A DNA stretch of 8,098 bases from DASYRX01 sp036003845 (lineage in GTDB: Bacteria; Gemmatimonadota; Gemmatimonadetes; Gemmatimonadales; Gemmatimonadaceae), in contig DASYRX010000222.1 of NCBI GenBank assembly GCA_036003845.1, forward strand, positions 1 to 8,098, in the 5' to 3' direction. The position numbers and the translations under genes are program-made. The notes below the pieces were generated by a model. That model saw only the letters and a list, made by a program, of their open reading frames with translations, did not search any database and was not told the DNA's origin. This document shows positions 5,830-8,098 of the stretch, piece after piece; position 1 is the first letter of the stretch, and each line of letters starts with the position of its first letter.

Positions 5830-5858
5830 GCGAAGCGCAAGTTTGTGGCACGTTAGGC
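5805..5858 (+). repeat. Hairpin over stop codon plus GTTAGGC half-site (attC-like)
   Basis: CAAAC (5816-5820) pairs with GTTTG (5841-5845) and GCGCT (5823-5827) with AGCGC (5834-5838), separated by an AA/AA internal mismatch and closed by the loop GAGCGA. The stem contains the stop codon of the Tyr/Gly-rich gene. Six bases after the stem comes GTTAGGC (5852-5858), a perfect right half-site. On the left, GCCGCCC (5805-5811) sits at the symmetrical distance but lacks AAC. A perfect GCCTAAC exists farther out at 5750, which would give a 109-base site reaching into the coding region. Either way the geometry is attC-like. The stem could also end transcription, although no T-run follows. Confidence 0.5.
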
Positions 5859-5986
5859 TCCACGGCCCGACCCCGACTCAAAAGACGCTAGGGGACCCCT
5901 GTCGCGGCCGGCGCCGGGCATCTCATCTTTGAGGGCCGAGCACAAAGGCACGACCTGACAGACACGCATCTCGAAACGGCCGCCGC
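5859..5986 (+). promoter_or_regulatory. Leader region of the LuxR-type/DUF4199 genes with palindrome AGGGGACCCCT
   Basis: This 128-base gap should hold the promoter for the LuxR-type gene. The only structured element I see is the odd-length palindrome AGGGGACCCCT (5890-5900), a possible operator or part of a small hairpin. No ribosome binding site precedes the TTG at 5987. No convincing -35/-10 pair was found. Confidence 0.3.
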
Positions 5987-6433
5987 TTGAAGAAGACAAT
6001 CCTCGTCTACGGCATCCTCGGCGGCGTGCTGATCGCCGTCCTCAAAACCGTCGAGTACCGCTTTCTCGTTCTGGAACACTCCCTCGAGATCTACGGCGGC
6101 ATCGTCGCGCTGCTTTTCTCCGCTCTCGGGATCTGGCTCGGCCTCAAGCTCACGCGCACACGCGAGACGGTCGTGGTAAGAGAAGTCCCCGTTCCGGTCC
6201 CAGGTCCTTTCACGCGGAATGACGCGCGACTCGAAAAGCTCGGCATCACGCCGCGCGAGCTCGAGATCCTGGAGGCATTGGCGGCCGGCCTCAGCAATCG
6301 TGAGATCGCTGAGCGGCTCTTCGTCAGCGAAAACACAGTGAAGACGCACGCCGCGCGATTGTTCGGCAAACTCTCGGCGAGACGTCGGACGCAGGCCGTG
6401 CAGCGCGCCAAAGAAGAAGGACTCATCCCCTGA
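5987..6433 (+). CDS. Membrane-anchored LuxR/GerE-type HTH transcriptional regulator
   Basis: A 148-residue protein. Residues 5-20 (ILVYGILGGVLIAVLK) and 36-54 (YGGIVALLFSALGIWLGLK) are two membrane helices. A linker with a VPVPVPGP run follows, then a full LuxR-type HTH: GITPRELEILEALAAGLSNR (86-105), EIAERLFVSENTVKTHAARL (106-125) and FGKLSARRRTQAVQRA. There is no receiver domain, so it is not a classical response regulator. The DNA-binding domain hangs directly from the membrane. I use TTG 5987: the translated start MKKTILVYG closely matches the start of the next gene (MKKTVLVFG), and no ATG or GTG lies between the upstream stop (5930) and this point. Lack of a Shine-Dalgarno suggests leaderless or weak translation. 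It probably regulates the DUF4199/VOC genes that follow; this is inferred from position. Confidence 0.85.
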   Translation: MKKTILVYGILGGVLIAVLKTVEYRFLVLEHSLEIYGGIVALLFSALGIWLGLKLTRTRETVVVREVPVPVPGPFTRNDARLEKLGITPRELEILEALAAGLSNREIAERLFVSENTVKTHAARLFGKLSARRRTQAVQRAKEEGLIP

Positions 6434-6476
6434 AAGGATGATTTTGCACTCTCTGAGCTAAAATCACCCTTTCAGG
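6429..6476 (+). terminator. Long near-perfect inverted repeat overlapping the LuxR-type stop codon
   Basis: The left arm CCTGAAAGGATGATTTT (6429-6445) and right arm AAAATCACCCTTTCAGG (6460-6476) are complementary at 16 of 17 positions. The single mismatch is at A6438. The 14-base loop contains a small CTC/GAG pair. The left arm contains the TGA stop of the regulator. The hairpin is strong enough to terminate or attenuate, but its T-run is in the left arm rather than after the right arm. It is therefore not a standard intrinsic terminator for + strand transcription. It may tune expression of the DUF4199 gene relative to the regulator, or serve as a dyad operator. Confidence 0.6.
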
Positions 6477-6551
6477 TGACGCGGAAAGAAGGGGAATTCG
6501 GCCAAACTCCCGGCCGTTCGCAACCCTTCTACCGCAAGCGAGGTTTCGACA

Positions 6552-7109
6552 ATGAAGAAAACCGTACTTGTCTTCGGCTCGATCTCTGGCGCCGTCATCT
6601 CTGCCATGATGTTCGCCACGCTTCCGTTCATGGACACGATCGGGTTCGATCGCGGCGAGATCATCGGATATACGTCGCTGGTTCTCGCATTCCTGCTGAT
6701 CTTCTTCGGCGTGCGTTCGTATCGCGATAACGTTGCGGGCGGCACTGTCAGCTTCGGCCGCGCGTTAGCTGTCGGCGCGCTGATCGCCGTCGTGGGTTCC
6801 GTGTTCTACGTCGCGACGTGGCAAGTGATCTACTACAAAATCACGCCCGATTTCATGGTAAAGTATCAAGCGCACGAGCTCGAGAAGGCACGTGCCGACG
6901 GTGCGACCGAGGAAGCGATTGCGAAAAAGAAGGCAGACATGGACAAGTTCGCAGTGATGTACAAAAACCCCGCGATAAATGCAGCGATCACATTCGTGGA
7001 ACCGCTGCCTGTTGGATTAGTCATAGCGCTCGTAACTGCAGGCGTGTTGAGCCGGCGAAAAAAGCATGTCGAGGGTGAAATGGGTGTTGTTGCCGGCGCG
7101 CGAGTTTGA
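6552..7109 (+). CDS. DUF4199-family inner-membrane protein
   Basis: The 185-residue product matches the DUF4199 pattern. There are membrane helices at about 4-24 (TVLVFGSISGAVISAMMFAT), 36-54 (EIIGYTSLVLAFLLIFFGVR), 70-93 (around ALAVGALIAVVGSVFYVATW) and 148-167 (VEPLPVGLVIALVTAGVLSR). The signature 'FGVRSYRDNVAGGTVSFGRA' sits between helices 2 and 3, and a charged helix with many Lys/Glu (105-135) lies between helices 3 and 4. Function of the family is unknown. The start ATG has GCGAGG about seven bases upstream. It follows the membrane HTH gene after a strong inverted repeat and is followed after 33 bases by a VOC gene with a strong ribosome binding site, so the three probably form one operon. 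Its N-terminus resembles that of the regulator. Confidence 0.86.
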   Translation: MKKTVLVFGSISGAVISAMMFATLPFMDTIGFDRGEIIGYTSLVLAFLLIFFGVRSYRDNVAGGTVSFGRALAVGALIAVVGSVFYVATWQVIYYKITPDFMVKYQAHELEKARADGATEEAIAKKKADMDKFAVMYKNPAINAAITFVEPLPVGLVIALVTAGVLSRRKKHVEGEMGVVAGARV

Positions 7110-7142
7110 GCAAACCCTCTTGACACGCAAAGGAGCGAGACA

Positions 7143-7511
7143 ATGCAACTCGGCAATTTCTCGGTGAGCTTGGCCCTCAAAGACATCGAGGCTTCGCGAA
7201 AGTTCTACGAAAAGTTTGGTTTCAAGGGCGTCATGGGGGATTCAAAGAACTGGCTGATCATGAAGAACGGCGATCACGTGATTGGGCTCTTTCAAGGCAT
7301 GTTCGAGAAGAACATGCTGACCTTCAATCCAGGGTGGGACAGCAACGCGAGCCCGTTACAAGACTTCACCGACGTTCGCGAATTGCAGCGTCAGTTGAAG
7401 GAGCAGGGGATTCCGTTAGTTGCGGAGGCCGATCCGAATACCAAAGGGCCGGCGTCCTTCATGGCGATCGACCCTGACGGAAACCCTATCCTGGTCGATC
7501 AGCATGTCTGA
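7143..7511 (+). CDS. VOC-family (glyoxalase-like) protein
   Basis: A 122-residue single VOC module. It has the opening strand and helix VSLALKDIEASRKFYEKFGF (8-27), then WLIMKNGDHVIGLFQGMFEK (37-56), the linker VRELQRQLKEQGIPLV (78-93), and the closing strand ASFMAIDPDGNPILVDQ (104-120). The start ATG has AGGAG (7131-7135) at ideal spacing, the best ribosome binding site in the window. It is the last gene of the LuxR-type/DUF4199/VOC unit. It differs from the other two VOC proteins here, with 'ADPNTKGPASFMAIDPDGNPI' being typical of another subgroup. Substrate unknown. The stop codon lies within a small stem ATCAG/CTGAT followed by the CGTTAGGT word, the same order as after the Tyr/Gly-rich gene. 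Confidence 0.88.
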   Translation: MQLGNFSVSLALKDIEASRKFYEKFGFKGVMGDSKNWLIMKNGDHVIGLFQGMFEKNMLTFNPGWDSNASPLQDFTDVRELQRQLKEQGIPLVAEADPNTKGPASFMAIDPDGNPILVDQHV

Positions 7512-7523
7512 TTCACGTTAGGT
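7498..7523 (+). repeat. Small stem over stop codon plus half-site GTTAGGT
   Basis: ATCAG (7498-7502) pairs with CTGAT (7508-7512) around CATGT, covering the VOC stop codon. GTTAGGT (7517-7523), a perfect right core half-site, follows after four bases. No AAC-containing left half-site is seen at the matching distance; ACCCTAT at 7483 is the nearest look-alike. I treat it as a cassette-type junction with one intact half. The overlapping GGTGGAG (7521-7527) serves as ribosome binding site for the leader ORF that follows. Confidence 0.38.
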
Positions 7524-7533
7524 GGAGCGACAC

Positions 7534-7623
7534 ATGACGCCGCACGATTTCTACGGCTCAGTGAAGGAGAGATCGCGAAACACGATGGACGTTGACGCAC
7601 GCTCGAGAGAGCGCATTCGATGA
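7534..7623 (+). CDS. Possible 29-residue leader peptide upstream of small membrane protein
   Basis: An ORF of 29 codons from ATG 7534 (starts MTPHDFYGSVKERSRNTMDV, Arg-rich end) has GGTGGAG (7521-7527) six bases upstream, a better ribosome binding site than the next gene has. Its stop overlaps the next start as ATGA (7620-7623), the usual layout of translational coupling. The peptide has no recognisable motif and few hydrophobic residues. It may exist mainly to bring ribosomes to the gene at 7620, or be a true small soluble protein. Evidence is the start signal and overlap only. Confidence 0.4.
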   Translation: MTPHDFYGSVKERSRNTMDVDARSRERIR

Positions 7624-7940
7624 CAGGATTCATAAGCGAACTGTCTGACCTCGCCGTGCTGCTCGCAATCATTTGCGTTCCGGTTGCCACAGCGGCGGTC
7701 GTCATCCCCGTAGGCAAAGCGATCACTGAACGTCTGCGCCAGCGCCGGCCGCTGCCGCTCGACGCCGAGTCACGTCTGATGCATCGACTGGACAGCTTGG
7801 AGGCACTGACGCTCGGAATCGCCGCTGAGGTGCAGAAGCAGAGCGAGCATCAGCACGCACTCGAGGTAAGGCTGCGAACGCTCAGCATAACCAACGCAAG
7901 CGAGGGCGATGCACGTGGACGCGTCATCACGCCACATTAG
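7620..7940 (+). CDS. Small membrane-anchored coiled-coil protein, unknown function
   Basis: A 106-residue product with one N-terminal membrane helix, LAVLLAIICVPVATAAVVIP (11-30). A basic Arg/Pro stretch follows (ERLRQRRPLPLDAES), and then a helix with heptad-like spacing (SRLMHRLDSLEALTLGIAAEVQKQSEHQHALEVRL region, about 51-87), probably a short coiled coil. The C-terminus is polar and disordered-looking. This single-helix plus coiled-coil plan is common for small uncharacterised proteins; I do not recognise a family. The start ATG overlaps the stop of the upstream leader ORF by ATGA, with a GAGAG stretch just before it. Its N-terminus should lie in the membrane and its coil in the cytoplasm, by the positive-inside rule. 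Confidence 0.66.
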   Translation: MTGFISELSDLAVLLAIICVPVATAAVVIPVGKAITERLRQRRPLPLDAESRLMHRLDSLEALTLGIAAEVQKQSEHQHALEVRLRTLSITNASEGDARGRVITPH

Positions 7941-7981
7941 CGAATCGGGGCGAAACTAGTCTGATCTCCCCCAGGGACCTG

Positions 7982-8098
7982 ATGCGCCTGCACGTGGAGG
8001 CGCTCTTCACCTGCGATGCAGCCGGGCGTCTGCTGACAGTGAATGACGCCGGCGCCGCCCCCGCTCCGCGATTCTTTTTGGGCTGCACGCCTAACGGG
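7982..8098 (+). CDS. Probable GNAT-family acetyltransferase, N-terminal part (runs off window)
   Basis: The frame from ATG 7982 is open to the window edge (39 codons). It reads MRLHVEALFTCDAAGRLLTV followed by NDAGAAPAPRFFLGCTPNG. This resembles the N-terminal extension of a GNAT-like group that begins '.LHVEALFTHDA-GRL--VN-PGG-PAPRFFLGRT-DG'. I recognise it from memory of such proteins; the acetyl-CoA-binding core lies outside the window. In-frame codons upstream (CTG 7961, then SPRDL) also look coding, so the true start may be farther upstream at a rare codon. AGGGA at 7973 is a possible ribosome binding site. CCTAACG occurs at 8090 within the Pro-Asn-Gly codons. Confidence 0.55.
   Translation, partial: MRLHVEALFTCDAAGRLLTVNDAGAAPAPRFFLGCTPNG

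Larger units (their letters stand above)
826..8096. repeat. Dispersed word CCTAACG/CGTTAGG, 16 copies
   Basis: Exact copies start at 826(-), 999, 1794, 1913, 2418, 2444, 3436(-), 3831, 4263, 4536, 4789, 5051(-), 5751, 5851(-), 7516(-) and 8090, where (-) means CGTTAGG on the given strand. In its own orientation, 15 of 16 are preceded by a purine (RCCTAACG); the exception is 999. Eight lie at gene junctions and eight within reading frames. The first seven bases of RCCTAACG equal the integron core half-site RYYYAAC. About one copy would be expected by chance in 8.1 kb on both strands. Confidence 0.8.

Noticed and set aside
5888..6349. 153-codon minus-strand frame opposite the LuxR-type gene
   Set aside because: Antisense shadow; the + strand frame has a full HTH and membrane helices.
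6476..6730. 84-codon + strand frame over the start of the DUF4199 gene
   Set aside because: Out-of-frame shadow with Arg/His-rich composition and no start signal.
2014..7511. Possibility that the three VOC genes are recent duplicates of one another
   Set aside because: Their sequences belong to visibly different VOC subgroups and share only the general fold pattern.

Overview
The window is GC-rich bacterial DNA carrying a tightly packed run of small accessory genes, nearly all on the + strand. The only other-strand gene supported is the partial one at the left edge. The organism is probably a soil-type Gemmatimonadota or a relative. This is inferred from the secreted, low-complexity proteins and from the pairing of a membrane-anchored LuxR-type HTH protein with a DUF4199 membrane protein; no rRNA or other marker gene is present to prove it.

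Layout. 1-223 (-): start of a secreted beta-lactamase-fold serine hydrolase. 322-777: secreted NTF2/SnoaL-like protein. 868-1908: APH/choline-kinase-like phosphotransferase. 2014-2448, 2458-2958 and 2981-3415: a tight trio of VOC/glyoxalase-like protein, DinB-like protein and ArsC/low-molecular-weight phosphatase. 3477-3998: secreted or lipoprotein-like unknown with an unclear start. 4099-4524: PhnB-like VOC protein. 4549-4776: two-helix membrane protein. 5029-5829: Tyr/Gly-rich secreted protein. 5987-6433, 6552-7109 and 7143-7511: membrane LuxR-type regulator, DUF4199 protein and a third VOC protein. 7534-7623 and 7620-7940: leader-size ORF overlapping a small membrane/coiled-coil protein. 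7982 to the end: start of a probable GNAT-like protein.

The main signal is a recurrent word, CCTAACG/CGTTAGG. I counted 16 exact copies where about one is expected by chance; 15 have the purine in front that makes them RCCTAACG. This equals the integron core half-site (RYYYAAC/GTTRRRY). Eight copies lie at gene junctions, and one of these (1912-1983) starts an imperfect hairpin with attC geometry. Gene content (VOC, DinB, phosphotransferase, ArsC, GNAT, tiny unknowns) is also typical of environmental integron cassettes. The best reading is an integrase-less stretch of an old or degenerate cassette array, with several junctions reduced to half-sites or scars. The other eight copies lie inside reading frames, which a simple cassette array does not explain. 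They raise the alternative of a genome-wide signal word, such as an uptake-like or recombination sequence. No integrase, attI, transposase, tRNA, rRNA or CRISPR was seen.
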